Shown here piece by piece: positions 51,140 to 63,378 of a stretch of 64,000 bases of DNA. Every line of letters starts with the position of its first letter. Position 1 is the stretch's first letter. The DNA is from Congeria kusceri (Eukaryota > Mollusca > Bivalvia > Myida > Dreissenidae), in the NCBI GenBank assembly GCA_027627225.1, contig CM051027.1, forward strand, positions 90,394,151 to 90,458,150, given 5' to 3'. The position numbers and the translations under genes were made by a program. The notes below the pieces were generated by a model. It was not told the origin of the DNA. It worked only from the letters and a program-made list of their open reading frames with translations, and ran no database searches.

Positions 51140-52456
51140 GGTCTTGAAGTCTTGTCAACATGGAGTGATTTAGCTGCTACTTGTATAAACTTCATTTCAT
51201 CGTGCCTCAGTAAGTTGCAATTATGTTGATCTGGTGAGCAATAAACCATTGAGTAATTAAATTTTATTTCGATTGAATTAATATTCTCTTTTACTACTAT
51301 TTAATTTGAATTGCAATGCTTTGAGGTTGAATTTTTTTTTACAAATGCTTGTATTTTGATTAATTCTGCGCTAAGTGTGACGTTCGGCATTCCATTAAAC
51401 CGGTTTAAACCCCCAATGCTTTGCATTGACCGTTCCAATGCGGTGACCCCAGTTTTAAACATGTTTATGTGTTGTGTTGTGTTGTGCGTAATGTCATGTA
51501 TTGTGTAGGCAATTGGTCACTTGCCTAAAATAAATGACCAGCGGATGTCAATGAGGCTTTCTCTCCTGGTGATAGTTACATTATCCTTATATTTATTAAT
51601 TTGTTTCTTATATTATATCGATTTATTAGATAACAGTCTCCTACACATACAAACACATAAGTAATTTATCAGATGCTCTATCTTAATTAATACTAACATA
51701 ATGTTTCTGTGCCAAGATCTGTACAGGCTCAATATTGGTTCATGAAATTTCGCTAAGAAAACATAAATCATTCGTGATATCATTATTGCAACTAAAACTA
51801 CAACTAAAATAAGACCCGCGCAAGCACGGAAATGACCTTAAATTGCTATTGCAAATGACACTCTTTGCGTCTTTCGGGTGTCCTCCTTTTGCATAGAAAG
51901 AATATATTTCAGTTTATTTAAAGGACAAAAAGTATAATTTCTTTGCCTATACACGTGTACCTGTTTGCCTATTTCAAACGTATTTTGTTAGGTTTTGACG
52001 GCTAACCTTACAAAAAATTAAGACCATTAATTTAGTAGTATAGAAGTAGTTTAACCATTATATGTTATGTGCAATTTGTGCTGATACGCTTAATAACTTT
52101 AATAAACACTACAATGTAATTGTGCATTTCTTATAATATTGTCCTGACAAAAGCTCGAATGCAAACAATGGCTGGAAGCAACCACAGCTGATAACATACT
52201 ACGAATCATATTTATTAGTGTCATGGGAGGAAAGGCACACTGCCTGAAATATTCAACTATCGTTAACAGTTGATTGGTATTTCTAGTTTCTTGTAAGGTT
52301 TCCGTTGACATTGGTGCTATTGTATGTTATATTTGTTTTTCAAATGAGCGCAACTTTAATAATTAGAAATTGGCATATAATATCAGATATCAGAACTAAA
52401 TCAAACAATATTAATTTTTAGAAATTAACTAGTTTCGATTTTAAATTATGTATGTA

Positions 52457-54664
52457 CGAGGGTTGTTCAAAAATAAATAGGACGGGGGCGATAACGTTAA
52501 CATCTTTTAATTTACCTTCATGATTATACTACAAAATAAATCGGAATATTCCCTCTACATAATGTGAAAATTTCCATAAAATAAAATTATAAATAAAAAT
52601 TCTATTACAATTACAGCAAACACCGTGTGCGCAACCCGGAGCACGAAAACATAGTTACTAATGACGTTATCGACGTCAAAAACGCTCCGAACTACGCCAA
52701 CGTTTACTGTTTTCCAAAGTACTGCCCCGCGTGTTCAATATAGCGGTGATGGCGATGTATCCATTGTCTGTACACATCAATGTACCACTCTGCAGAGTAC
52801 TGTTGAGTAATATTTGCGGTTGTTGTCTTCAATTCTAGTAGATATGTGAACCTACGTCCCTTTAACTGTGATTTGATGGTCGGAAATATCGAGAAGTCGA
52901 ATGGCGCTGGTTCTGGCGAATAAGGCGCATGGGATATCGTACAGAATCCCCAAACTGCCACCTTCAAAGCGGTGGTCCCTGCAGTGTGTGATGACGCATT
53001 GTCCATATGTAGAATGAAATGCTCAAGGGCACACCGGGTCGCTTCTCTCTAAGGGCGTGCACGAAATCACGGCGGAGCACCTGTGCAGAGTAAATGGCGT
53101 ATTTTAAACCCAGTTTAATGCCTTGTCATATATTAGAAATGGGATTCGATTAAACAAAATGTTGTCTCACTTTCACATATACAAATTAAAATCAATTACT
53201 TATTTATACTATTTGACGGAAGAAAGTATTGAACTTAAGCACAATTAGCTATGTTTAAATTATGGATGCTAGTTATTTCTCATCCCATTTTACTTAGCGC
53301 ATTTGTACTTAAAATAATCAAGATCGGTAAGAAATTTGTATCATAATAAAGAATATATGTTTTCGACGATGATTATGATAATTAACATATTACCTTGCAA
53401 AAGTAGTCTGCATTAACAGTCTGACCCTTCGGGACCGCGTGTTGGAGGATCATGCCGTCTATATCGGCGAACATGACGAACATGTATTTTCCGCCGTTGC
53501 GGGAAACCCTGGCCTTCTTTTGAGGTGGGAATCAGGTCCGCTTCCATACTGCCGACTGTGACTTTCTTTCCGGGTCATGAAACCAAAGCCATGTTTCATC
53601 GGTGGTGATGATTCGTGACGGGAAGCGGTCACCTTCTCGCTCCAATCTCCACAGAAAGGCCCGGGACTCAGTCACACACCTCTCCTCGTGCTCGTTCAGC
53701 AGCCGCGATACCCAGCGCGCGTGGACCTATTGTTAAACAGATCATTATCTGTTACATAATAATATCTGAGAACAGTGCGACTGTTTTACATGTAATTTAA
53801 CATACTGAAATTATTTATCAAAATAAAGTTGTTAAATAACATTGATAAAATTGAGTCCGATAGAGTAGAGAAAACAATAACGATAAATACGGTCAACCAT
53901 TTCTATTAAATTTCTATTAAATAAAACAAATCGAAATCAAAAGCATAGGGCCTACCTTTTTCATATTCAAATCTTTAGTCAGGACAGAATGAACTGTTCC
54001 AACGCTGACATCAAACATGTCCGAAAGCGTTCGAACTGTCAAACGTCTGTCATTTCGCAGCGTCTCGGCAATCGACGTCACCAACGTTCCAAAGACTTTC
54101 TTCTTTCTGCCTCTTCCCTCCCTATCTGTTATCTTGTCTTCGCGGTCCTTGAACCGTTTATGCCAGCTGAAAACAAGCGATCTTATGACAGAATTCTCGC
54201 CCCTCGTAATCTGGATTTTTTCAAACGTTGCAGAAGGAGTATCGCCCATCTGTTGACAGAATTTCACAATCGCGCGAATTTCCAGTTTTTCATTTGACGG
54301 CATGATCGGGTGTTTAACGTTGTCACTAAACTCACCAAAATTTTGACGTATAATTAACGGGTGACGTCACTGAAGCGTAGTGCAACGTTTTCGTGCAATT
54401 TAAATGAAATCAGACGACAAATCACTGAAATATTACGAATATAGCGGTACTTAAACAGTTGACTATATGCATTGCGCCGGGTGCTTGTCACCATGGTTTT
54501 TCAAACTTAATATATACGCGCGTATAGCGCGAACAAATAATAACGTTTATGCAATATTACCGATAATGCTTTCCGAGTGATTTAGATATGTAAACATTGT
54601 AACTTGGATGAACAATTAAAAACACAATAGTCTACGACCTATTTATTATTTTGAACAACCCTCG
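52457..54664 (-). mobile_element. Full-length mariner element with terminal repeats
   Basis: Both ends read inward as CGAGGGTTGTTCAAAA followed by TAAATAGG, with a small indel, and are bordered by TA (52455-52456, 54665-54666), as expected for Tc1/mariner transposition. The 2.2-kb length is large for a mariner (about 1.3 kb is usual), and the excess is explained by two apparent introns in the transposase gene. It lies between D1 and D2. Confidence 0.9.
52704..54303 (-). pseudogene. Mariner transposase (DD34D), three exons, broken
   Basis: A cut-and-paste transposase read on the minus strand in three phase-0 pieces. Exon 1 (54303-53956, 116 codons) carries the DNA-binding helix-turn-helix regions: IRAIVKFCQQMGDTPSATF, then FSWHKRFKDRE, then TVRTLSDMFDVSVGTVHSVL. 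It ends AAAAAG|GTAGGC. Exon 2 (53726-53394, 111 codons) follows an ACAATAG acceptor, carries the first aspartate in TTDETW, and ends TGCAAG|GTAATA. Exon 3 (53080-52704) follows GCACAG, with the second aspartate in HMDNASSHTA and the third in YSPEPAPFDFSIFP, 34 residues apart. Joined length is about 352 residues, close to the usual mariner size. It is disabled by an in-frame TGA in exon 2 (codon 65, 53534-53532) and a one-base shift near 53010-53022. Introns are 229 and 313 bp. The exon calls are inference from frame, homology and splice sites together. Confidence 0.88.
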
Positions 54665-54666
54665 TA

Positions 54667-55732
54667 TTTATACTGTAATATGAATAATATGATTTGATTT
54701 GAACGGTTTAGAAGAAAAAGCTGACATATTTTTTAAAACAAAAAAAGAATAATTATTACAATAGAGAAATATAGAATTGACTCTTAAATGGACGATTATC
54801 TCGAATAGCCTTCATTCAAACATGCCTATTAAAAACTTTACCTGTTTTGTTTCATGTGCATCTGAAAAAACATAATATGTTTTGTTTCGAAAAAAAAACG
54901 GTTATTGCAGACTACAGCTGCTTATAGAAGAAAATAGTACACTATAAATATATTATTATAACAACTAAACGTTGCAATAGTTTTAACTCATTAAGATTAG
55001 TAATCGTGAAGCAATGCGTTGGAATGCATAACTTGAATTCTTTATTGGTAATAAAAAGCAATAAAATATAACAGAGATATTCGTTGTAGAAGAACATTTT
55101 CAACATTTAATACTCATCTATACTCATGATTAATTCCTATATTAATGAACAACTCGTGCTAACCAAAGGATAACTAAATCAGAAAGTGAAGTATTCGTGA
55201 TCTCAAGACAGAAATGCAACGATGACATATTTCAATGAAGTATATTCATATAATTGAAATCAGTTTATTCCATAATAATAGTGTTCAGAAAATAATGATT
55301 TTTTGGCATTCTACGGAAACTGCCTTACACAAAAATATTAAATCCATGACATTATTTCCAATACTATGTATAGCCGTGTATACTGCCTACAATTTAGTAT
55401 ACTATCGGTTCGTCCAATTAAGGCAATACATTTCTGGATAATTGAATCGGAATAACTCGTTAAATGTCAAACGTATGTCTTGTATGAATTTACCTATGCC
55501 ACATCATCTTATAAAAGACATGTGAAATATGGTCTTTATTATTTACTTAGCTTATTGGTATTAGAGAACAAATAAGACGGAGACAACGGTGAGTTCTCTT
55601 AAATTGAAGTCTTTATATCGATTAAATCATGTAATTTATGGGTAACGTTATGTGAATCAGAAACAAATAATATTTATGAGACAATACTAACGGATATGTT
55701 AAATAAAATATCATCTCAAGACCTGAAAAAAA
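54667..55732. other. Intergenic between mariner and D2
   Basis: A+T-rich with no supported gene or element; short open frames only. Confidence 0.45.
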
Positions 55733-55734
55733 TA

Positions 55735-55950
55735 CGAGGGTTGGTCGAAAATAGTGTGGAATAGTTTTACAAATCTAATTATAAAAAAAAATAAACACAC
55801 ATAATCGGAAATCGGAATAAACATATGTATTTTCACCAACAAACACAATTTAAGCGATAGTATTCTACTCTCCTTTGAATGAAGTTTGATGAGTCACGTG
55901 AGCACATTACCTAAAACGCAGTGACATTGTTGGCGTCGCTGTACCTCAGA
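55735..55950 (+). mobile_element. Truncated mariner end (solo inverted repeat)
   Basis: CGAGGGTTGGTCGAAAATAG at 55735, preceded by TA, closely matches the terminal repeat of the 52457 mariner. The following ~100 bp share scattered phrases with that element's subterminal DNA (for example AATCGGAATA). No opposite end was found nearby, so only one end seems to survive. The inner limit is uncertain. Confidence 0.5.
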
Positions 55951-56229
55951 AGATTCTGAAAGCAGACATATTTTTATTTGAAATAGATTTAGTTTTATGT
56001 CTTCAATTATTTGTAAGTTATATACATAGTATCTGAATGAACAAATACGGTAGCATGCAATGTAAATAATGCATATCATTCGCTGTTTCTATAGTTTCGA
56101 AACTTTTTCTAATGTGGCATGTGGCTTCTAATTCTGTATAAGTAGACGAACATTCTGTATGTGTAAGTACAGAATAGTGCAAAGGATTTGTTGTTATATT
56201 TGTCAGATATGTTAAGGATAACATACAAT

Positions 56230-59200
56230 CCAAGCGAACATGAACTGAAGTGGTAAAATTCGGGTGCAGGCTAATTTATTATATCACGCACCTGGCACAT
56301 GATTGTAACATCGTAAACAGACGACAAAGCGTCTTGTCTTAATTATGTTTTCAAACAATCACCTGCCTCCTGACAGTTACTTCGTCTAAAATGCAGCTCA
56401 CTACAAGCTTATCTTCTCAAGGAAAGAAAACAATGATTCGACGTTTTCAATTTTACTAGTTAAACAACAAAATATATCAATATTTGTATTTAAGATTATA
56501 AAAGCAATCGTCAAAGATTCGTTGAATTTAATCTTACAACTACGGTATCCGAAATGCAAGAGTAAACAAACGATTACACATTTTAATAATTTCATTTTCG
56601 ATTCTGTATTATAGCGTCTGTAAGCAACGTTCAAGGAAGCATACTTTATCATACTTTTAAATGTTATTCAAACAGTTCGAAATATACTGTTGTCAACTAT
56701 TCAACTGTACAACGTTAAATGTGTAATTTTGGAACAACTGAACTCCTAATTTTGAAATAAAGTGTATGGGATCAATTATAGTATATGCAAAATAATAAAT
56801 TATGAAACTGATATTTTTATCCTCTATAAAACCATGCCTTTATTTTCTTCATTTTTCTAAGTGACGTTTTTGCTAAATGCCACAGATATATGTTCTGGCT
56901 GGTTAATGTTCGCCAGTGTTCTTTATTGGTCCCATGAAATGCATGAAATTGATTTCATTACCATTTATCAGTTTACAACGACTCGGATATTAGTTTGCAG
57001 CACACGGGGAGTCAGATGTTTGTAACATATTATCTACAACGTAAGACTTATAACAGAATAGTGGCTATGCCTCTTCCAACAAAAGTATGTACGTTCGCCC
57101 ACATGATCAATATAATTATACGGTATGTTTTCCGCCTTGGTTTTTTGTCATAAACAAAATGTCATAAACTAAAGTTCGATCGTGTGGTAAAGTTCTTTGT
57201 TATTGTGTCATTATTGTAGCGATGTATTACTACATCTTATGTCGTTGCATTGACGGTTCGAAGGCGTTTTAATAATTTTTTTGTATGATTTGTCGTGTTT
57301 GCCGTATTGTGTGACGCGCTCTATAGACAATGTGTATGATTTGTCGTGTTTGCCGTATTGTGTGACGCGCTCTATAGACAATGTGTATGATTTGTCGTGT
57401 TTGCCGTATTGTGTGACGCGCTCTATAGACAATGTGTATGATTTGTCGTGTTTGCCGTATTGTGTGACGCGCTCTATAGACAATGTGTATGATTTGTCGT
57501 GTTTGCCGTATTGTGTGACGCGCTCTATAGACAATGTGTATGATTTGTCGTGTTTGCCGTATTGTGTGACGCGCTCTATAGACAATGTGTATGATTTGTC
57601 GTGTTTGCCGTATTGTGTGACGCGCTCTATAGACAATGTGTATGATTTGTCGTGTTTGCCGTATTGTGTGACGCGCTCTATAGACAATGTGTATGATTTG
57701 TCGTGTTTGCCGTATTGTGTGACGCGCTCTATAGACAATGTGTATGATTTGTCGTGTTTGCCGTATTGTGTGACGCGCTCTATAGACAATTGTCGTGTTT
57801 GCCGTATTGTGTGACGCGCTCTATAGACAATTGATCACTTGCAATAAATATAGGTCCATGAGTTGCTTATCCAGTTTAAATGGAATAATAGTGTACATGT
57901 ATTTCTTTTAAATATGTTCCTATCGAACAGTAAAAATAGCAGTTCGGAAACATAACGAACGACGAATAAGATACATTTGCATTATATATAACATATATTA
58001 GGCAACCCAATAGACGTGGCAGAACAGCTGAGATGATAATTGTTGGGTCATATGAGAATAATTACGTGTACAAGATAATAATTAACGTGACGTATAGCCA
58101 TATATGAGCACAAAAGAGACTTTTTATTGCAGACACCAGATCTTAAATATAAGATCGCGCTGTTCTATTTATAGACTACATGTTATGTTATGCTGCATTT
58201 GTGTGATGTTATGAAAAATTTCTAGGTATTATTTCTTTTTTAATTATGTATTTGGTATTCAGCTGCAAAATGTTTTGACCTTGTTACGTCATAATTTTGA
58301 CAATATTGAATGAGCTTTTCATTTACCACATTGCTGTTTGTTAACAGTCGAGTGGAGATCATGGCATATATATCTCAGAAATCATGTATTTACTGCCATA
58401 TGACATAACGTCTGATTTAATTATGGAACATTGCACAATCGCCGACATATTTATTTATGACATGCTGAATACTAGGACAAATTATCTGTTTTATAATAAG
58501 TATCTGCATGATGAAAACATATTTATTAAACATTTTGGACATTTTGCTCAGGACAATGACTCAAAAGCTGCTGGTTTAAACATGATACGTAAACTGGAGT
58601 CAGTGTACTTATGTAAGGCACATGGTTGCGTGTGTAGCAAACCAATTAACCTTTAGGCGGCTGAATGCCATCCAATAACGTATATAATAAATATGTAAGC
58701 ATCCCAAATACACTCCAGAAATAATACGTTACCAATAGAACGTTTAATATATTCTGGGCAAAGGAATCAATTAGACGGTTCCATTGTTCTTTCCCATTAT
58801 GTGCAGTTTTATAAGATATGCAAGAGTTATATGCAAGAGTTATAAAACACGAATAATTTATTAAAGAGGGTATGTACGATCTCATCAAATTTTCCTAGAA
58901 AAATATGACAGTAAAATAAAACCTATAAAACATTGATACATAACAAACTAAAATAAAAGTTCAGAACAACTGATATTCGAAAATCCTTCGAAATTAGAGC
59001 TTTACACCATTAAAATACTTTTCGTCTTCCAGTTGAAAACTCATTCATGTACATCAGACATGTACAATTTTGGGAAATCCCCAATATTTGTTGTGCGTTG
59101 ACTTAAGTTCTGTGCAGATTGTTCATACGACATATGGGTACGTTTTTTTGTTTCTTTCACAAATACGATTAAAGTGTCGGTATCGGCGTAGCACTAGGAA

Positions 59201-61200
59201 TACATTGTGATATTGAAATCGTACATATCTCCTTTAATGGAAAGCGTTTAATAATCGTGGAAAATGCCTGATGAAATGCAATGTATCATTCACGCATCCC
59301 ATTTCCGTTAGTTATTGCCAGAGATATCTTAGGCAACATGCATACAAACTTTATACTAAACAGTAAAACTAAATATTAAGAAATGAATGTGTCCAAACTG
59401 TCATTAAAAGAATATCGCTATTTGCGTAATATGACTAGCAAAACGAACAGTAATGATTGGCTTTTAGAAATGCCAATACAGCATGGCGATATCTAGATAA
59501 TTTTGGTTAATTACACCACCAGCTATAAATGTGTCGTTTTGTTCATGCGATCGCCATCATAAATACTTAAATATCTTGACCATTTACCGGAAAAACAATA
59601 TTGAAATTGTATATTACTTCAACTTGTCTTGCTTAGGTACTTTGATAGTATTCATATATTGACTGATGTTCGCTTTAATGCGTGGAACGCCAAGCAGCTT
59701 ACTTATTTAAAAGTGATTATTAACGAAACTTTATCCCATCATATAATGGCAAAACGGTCTAAACTATCTCGGTCCTTGTGTGGAGCATACTTAACTTCGT
59801 CTTAACATGACATGTTATGAACTTGTCTACCACGACGGCATAGGCAATTTGGTCTCAACTAACGTGGTTTCAACGTGGCGATAATTTGTTCCAAGTAACT
59901 GAAACTGTTTTTAAGTTTATATACGAAACAGTTATTACAAATGCAAAGTGAAGAAAAAGAAACTGTTGTCAAATGAGATTTACAAGTTATGAATATTCAT
60001 TGTTGTGTTTATTAATAGCCACGGATAACGCAAATAAAGTATGCCACTGTCTTCGTGCATATAATTTGGTATTACTCGCGTGATTCTAGAAACGCTATGT
60101 AAAATATAAACAAATACGCCAGAAGAACATACAATTTATCCGCCATTCAAAGAAGTTTTATTTATATGTGTCAATATCGAACATATGAACTTCACTGACA
60201 TTTTTTTCATACTAAAAATAAATGTTCTATGTCGGTACGTCTTTTAAAAACGCACGTTTAAAGTCAATTGTATTTACCAAATATAACTTTTTTTCTTTCT
60301 TTTATATTTGTTTCTGTATTACTCTGGCGGTATTCCAGTGATGTATCTGAGAGCATAATAAACGCAATAAATAATTTATTTAATGTTTAGTATGTCTGCG
60401 TGAGTGTGTCACTGTTTTGTCGGTTTAAAACCATGTACGTACTGTTGTTGCTAGCAGCTAATAGTAAATATGGCAAAGTATACGCAAACATGATCCAAGT
60501 GTCGTTAATCGCATAAATGTTACATATATTTATCTGCTCTGCAACCTCGGTTTATTGAGAGAACTCGTACTCAAAATAACTTATTATGATATCAATCCAA
60601 ACCTCATAACATAAAGGGGCACAGAAGTACAAACCATAAGCGGACAACACAACGTATTATGAATGAATTCTTATTCTAATCCGACTGGTTGACCATACCA
60701 GTCATATGTGTTGCCACTAATGAAATGTGAAAACACACATTGATCACCTAGTTGCACGTTAATAATCAACCAGATGTTCATATCTAAATTAGCTTTAACG
60801 TAATGTTTCTGTTCCAGGATCCGTTTGGACGCATTATGGGTTAATCAAGGGTGATTATGCTTTGAAAACATACATTATTGGCGATCTTCATATATTTTCT
60901 ACTCGTACATAGTAGCTTAACCATAATCTGTTGTCTTATAGATTAATTATGGCGTCATGTTCATGGTATACGGTTTGTCGTTAACGACTGGAGAGCCGAT
61001 CTGCACATATGTTGCAAGATTGTCATTAATATCATGGAAAAAAAGCACACTTCCTGAAGTATTGATTTGTTGTTAACAGTTCATAGTGTGTTTGTTTTTC
61101 TTGCTAACTTTCCGTTGTTGATATTGTATGCTAAATATTTCGCAACGAAAAAAGAGTTTTGATGTTGCAAATTCGAGATTATATAATTTATCTATATTAT
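56230..61200. repeat. Diverged segmental duplicate D2
   Basis: Second copy of the region described for D1, with blocks in the same order (56340, 56880, 57030, 57240, 57950, 58604, 59503, 60420, 60915). It lacks the family X element, the 31-bp array and the 29-bp array present in D1, but has a large 51-bp array. No gene is supported; the 90-codon frame at 58384-58656 has no recognisable domain and is not preserved in D1. Confidence 0.72.
57282..57830. repeat. 51-bp minisatellite, 10 copies plus a partial
   Basis: Unit TGTATGATTTGTCGTGTTTG, then CCGTATTGTGTGACGCGCTC, then TATAGACAATG; ten essentially identical copies and a final 40-bp copy lacking the first 11 bases. As 51 is 17 codons, both strands stay open, giving 17-residue repeats (CLPYCVTRSIDNV-type on plus, YGKHDKSYTLSIERVTQ on minus). 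I see no start context, signal peptide or neighbouring gene to support translation. Confidence 0.96.
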
Positions 61201-62090
61201 AAACAATATAACAACCAGTTTGATTTATACGCATTTAATATGACTTATATATATGAATATATATTTCATCAGTAACACCACAAACGTCAATAGTAACCAA
61301 ATGTTTTGATATTTGTTGTTGTTTTTAATGTATCTTCTTAGCCACAAATATGTGAATGTGTACACATTTTTAAAACTAAGTACCCTTTTATTTAGAAATA
61401 CATGACAATGATATTAATAAAAGGAATATAGAATTCTTTCTTATACGAAGGAATTTATTGAATGACATGTATTTATACATCCATGTCCGGTATTCAAAAC
61501 AAACCCTGTATTGTAGCATGTTCATGTGGAAACGTAACACGTTTAACTTTGAATTTTAAGTTGATAATTTTCTATGTGTTAATAATTACAAATATTGTTA
61601 TAGTATTAGCCTGAACATTTCTATGAAGCCTGCTACATGTATTGCATTCACATGTTCTTGCACCAATTAACATGTAAGAACGATTTAAAATAAGGATCCT
61701 TAACGAAGTTTCGGACACAAATAGATAATTGGCTTGTTGGTTTCAAATTATAAAGGCAAATATTTGTTGAATATATGTGTTTATGCCATCAACAATTCTT
61801 TTTAAACTTAGTTCTATCACAAAAAATGCCTGTGTACAGTATAGTTTGCAGATGCTGCTCATCCCTTGGTAGTTATCATGCAAAATGTGACTTATTAAAG
61901 CTGACCGATGAAAATGAATTGGTCAATTTATAGACGACAAGAAAACGACAAGAACTAATTGGGTTCTACAATATCTAGACATTGATTAATAACTAAAATT
62001 TGATTCCAAGTTAACAAGCTACTTGCTGTTTCTAGACTGTTTATACATAGTCAGCAGCCTCATCCCATATTTATGTTTATTAAAAACGTT
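61201..62090. other. Intergenic, nothing recognised
   Basis: A+T-rich, non-coding by inspection. Confidence 0.45.
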
Positions 62091-62091
62091 C

Positions 62092-62180
62092 CAGGGGCGG
62101 TCCAGGATTTTGGGTTAGGGGGGCGTAAACTTTTGATCCGGCTGCTATGAGCCCTTCATATTGTCTGCGGGTCTGCCGTG
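62092..62180 (+). mobile_element. Possible transposon end (GGGGCGGTCCAGGATTTTG)
   Basis: CAGGGGCGGTCCAGGATTTT followed by a GGGTTAGGGGGGCG run is an abrupt G+C-rich start. It resembles the terminal sequence of DNA transposons common in invertebrate genomes (from memory). No opposite end was found within the window. Confidence 0.35.
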
Positions 62181-62225
62181 ATCAGCTAAAGATCCGTATC
62201 AAAGATACATAATACTTTTTTTGCA

Positions 62226-62296
62226 CATCATCATCAACATTTGTATCATCATTATAATCATCATCATCATCATCATCGTCGTCGTCGTCGTCGTTG
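62226..62296. repeat. CAT/CGT trinucleotide microsatellite
   Basis: Imperfect CATCAT tract passing into about six CGT/GTC triplets. Confidence 0.9.
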
Positions 62297-63357
62297 TGTC
62301 GTCAAATGCACTTTGTATCCCAGACTATAATGATACTTCACCGAACTGTGATCGAAAGACGTGTTAATTCATCTGTATGTCATGCACCTGATTTAGGCAA
62401 TAAATAGCCATTGTTTGATGTGCTTGTCCACTAAACACGTATTTGACATTCAATGTTATATATAAAAACATTTTAAACATGTAAAATCCGTAGCTGACTA
62501 CATTCAAACACACACGCATCAATCTTTTTTTGTATTATTCAATAACCGAAGTGTAATGGTGTATTCTCGAAATGAATGTCATTAAATAACTCCTATGTTC
62601 ATCAATTGTCTTTTTGTATTTTTTTTATCGAAACGAAATAACGAACAGACAGACGAACATGTTTTACACGAAATATTGTAAAAGATAGTCGTATGATTGC
62701 GTTGTGAACTATTAAGGCAAGTGATGCCGACGCAGTGTCAATTTCGCTGACAAATGGTGCCTGGAAAAAATATGAAATCGCCAGGAATTGGAGCCAACGT
62801 TGTGGACACCCCTCTACTTTATTAAGTTAATTCTTTCTTATGAATGCAAAAAAAGCATGAAATTTGGTGTGAGTGCTAAGGGAACCTTGCACAAAAAGTT
62901 TGTCGATTTAGATTTACACTTTTTGGGAATTAAACTATTTATTGGGACAAAATTGTTTAACCTCGAAAGTAGTCATTTATTTGACTTTAATTATCATATT
63001 TATTCGAAAAGTATATATTTCTTTTATGTGGTATCCTGTGCCTTTGGTGTATTGCATCTGACATCTTTACTGTATATTATATATGAATATATAAAATGAA
63101 ACAATATCATTCACAAATAAAGGTATATATGCCCATTGTCTATAGTTTATAGTTTTCGCTGAACTTTGGCGCCGGTCCTACGATGTACGTAAGAAATCGT
63201 AGGAGGCAGGCTAGGTCGGGATATATTTTACTGAAGTTAATATGTATATTTTTAGCAAAAATGAGCTAGCGAAGCGAGCGAATTTTTTATTAGCATACTT
63301 TATCCAGTTTTGACCGTTTTATATATGCCAATATATGTATGGTCCGGGAGTTTTAGG
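62297..63357. other. Non-coding; one doubtful 103-codon frame and a hairpin
   Basis: The frame 62788-63099 (plus) is rich in F, L, I and Y, with no recognisable domain and probably chance. At about 63177-63207 CCTACGAT and ATCGTAGG face each other across a 10-11-base loop (a perfect 8-bp hairpin stem) in a locally G+C-richer patch. Confidence 0.3.
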
Positions 63358-63378
63358 GAGGGGGGGGGGGGGGCGGGT
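63357..63378. repeat. Poly-G tract
   Basis: About 14 consecutive G after GGGA, then CGGG. It could form a G-quadruplex and is prone to assembly or length error. Confidence 0.9.

Larger units (their letters stand above)
43900..52456. repeat. Diverged segmental duplicate D1
   Basis: Shares ordered blocks with D2: 44285-44370 with 56340-56420, 44870-45030 with 56880-57020, 45950-46040 with 57030-57130, 46916-47090 with 57240-57870, 48480-48680 with 58604-58810, 48960-49090 with 59503-59640, 50800-50890 with 60420-60520, and 52060-52330 with 60915-61150. A second internal match (51413-51580 resembling 46916-47090) hints at an older duplication inside D1. A short CATTGACCGTTCCAATGC-type phrase also occurs in unit C (about 24755), linking the two arrays distantly. 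No gene is supported. Confidence 0.72.

Noticed and set aside
53615..54297. Plus-strand frames of 60-100 codons over the mariner
   Set aside because: Antisense shadows of the transposase exons.
57211..57814. 177- and 192-codon frames on opposite strands as repeat proteins
   Set aside because: A 51-bp unit without stops leaves both strands open; the paralogous single-copy site in D1 is not coding.
57282..57830. CRISPR-like array
   Set aside because: Repeats are directly adjacent with no unique spacers, and the setting is eukaryotic.
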